DNA of 64,000 nt, taken from NCBI GenBank assembly GCA_029876055.1, contig CM056878.1, forward strand, positions 868,001-932,000, in the 5' to 3' direction. The stretch is from Madurella fahalii (taxonomy: Eukaryota; Ascomycota; Sordariomycetes; Sordariales). Under the pieces are notes generated by a model that searched no databases, was not told the DNA's origin, and was given only the letters and a program-made list of their open reading frames with translations. Shown here piece after piece: positions 63,901-64,000 of the stretch (the first letter of the stretch is position 1; every line of letters begins with the position of its first letter). The position numbers and the translations under genes were made by a program.

Positions 63901-64000
63901 GTTTTCGAGGTACTAGATTTATTCCTTTTAATCCGAGAAGGTGATCTTATAGCTTGATATTCGTTTTAATATACCAATACCCCCGAATTTGTAACTCAGT
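60946..64000 (+). mobile_element. Fot-D: strongly mutated Fot element, host of Fot-C, runs off the window
   Basis: The left end is near 60,946 (ACATATATAAGCGAAGG after a TA). Decayed plus-strand transposase text (LRKLNDLEESVII near 61,190, then NFDETGF-like NFDETGF remnants near 61,450) continues to about 61,800, where a degenerate LILD...YNS box is reached. It resumes after Fot-C at 63,678 with YSSYILQLLDIRYF-like and YFNLFKTVYSKQIK-like text in mutated form. It extends beyond 64,000. More mutated than Fot-A, B and C. Confidence 0.7.
61829..63675 (+). mobile_element. Fot-C: Fot/pogo DNA transposon inserted in Fot-D
   Basis: 1,847 bp with inverted termini (left ACGTACATTATCAGCGAGTC, right ACGTATATTATTAGCGAGTC) and a TA duplication (61,827-61,828 and 63,676-63,677). 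Transposase text on the plus strand: LETLRNDKQPKLEAVAKLYD, then MPNSRKLTDLEEKAIVQYII, WAHRFVKR and stop, LLILNGHESHYSTEFELNY (catalytic Asp now Asn, a G-to-A change), SSYKLQPLDISCFRPLKRVY and ASITERNIWGGFTRAGLILY. Several TAG stops at expected Gln/Trp codons. Confidence 0.9.

Overview
The window looks like a chromosome arm segment of a filamentous ascomycete, probably a Sordariomycete. The evidence is compact genes with short GT-AG introns (54-145 nt), HET-domain, ART1/LDB19 and RAD5 homologues typical of Pezizomycotina, and a transposon island whose reading frames are broken mostly where Trp or Gln codons should be. That last pattern is what repeat-induced point mutation (RIP, C-to-T preferentially at CpA) leaves behind. 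No database search was possible; family names rest on motifs read from the translations.

Positions 1-35,600 are gene-rich and of balanced GC. From left to right: decayed coding sequence (1-2.8 kb); a HET-domain pseudogene (minus); a MOSC-domain protein (minus); a two-exon alpha/beta hydrolase (plus); a secreted NodB-type polysaccharide deacetylase (minus); a DUF7719-like membrane protein (minus) divergent from the GPI-anchor enzyme PIG-L/GPI12 (plus); the small Sm-like protein LSM3 in four exons (plus); a GTPBP1-type GTPase (minus); the arrestin-related adaptor LDB19/ART1 (minus); a squalene/phytoene-synthase-like NDUFAF6 homologue (minus) sharing a 344-bp divergent promoter with RAD5 (plus); an intron-containing tRNA-Thr(CGT); an unrecognised 276-residue protein; a truncated aminoglycoside-phosphotransferase-like gene; a secreted lipase; and a small secreted DUF3237 protein. 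These are mostly housekeeping genes with scattered accessory genes, not one biosynthetic cluster.

From about 35.6 kb to the right edge no host gene is recognisable. The DNA is AT- and TpA-rich and made of transposable elements nested in one another. They can be unpicked from target-site duplications (TSDs) and from reading frames that resume on the far side of an insertion. A chromodomain Ty3/Gypsy element (about 40.0-46.4 kb, minus) has its chromodomain split by both a Fot/pogo element (40,146-42,004) and a Mutator-like element (MULE, 42,025-45,063). A pogo-like element (47.3-54.2 kb) contains a second Fot-type element, which contains a second MULE, which contains both a 5'-truncated LINE and a solo LTR; another solo LTR lies further along the outer pogo element. 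A second Gypsy element (56.0-60.9 kb, minus) carries a solo LTR and an unclassified 422-bp insertion with two 20-bp palindromes. At the right edge one Fot element sits inside another.

The most interesting material is the layered insertion history, the short GC-rich insertions (three solo LTRs and the 422-bp element) that look far less mutated than their surroundings, the MULE with perfect termini around a broken transposase gene, and the paired motifs in the Fot termini that vary together between families.
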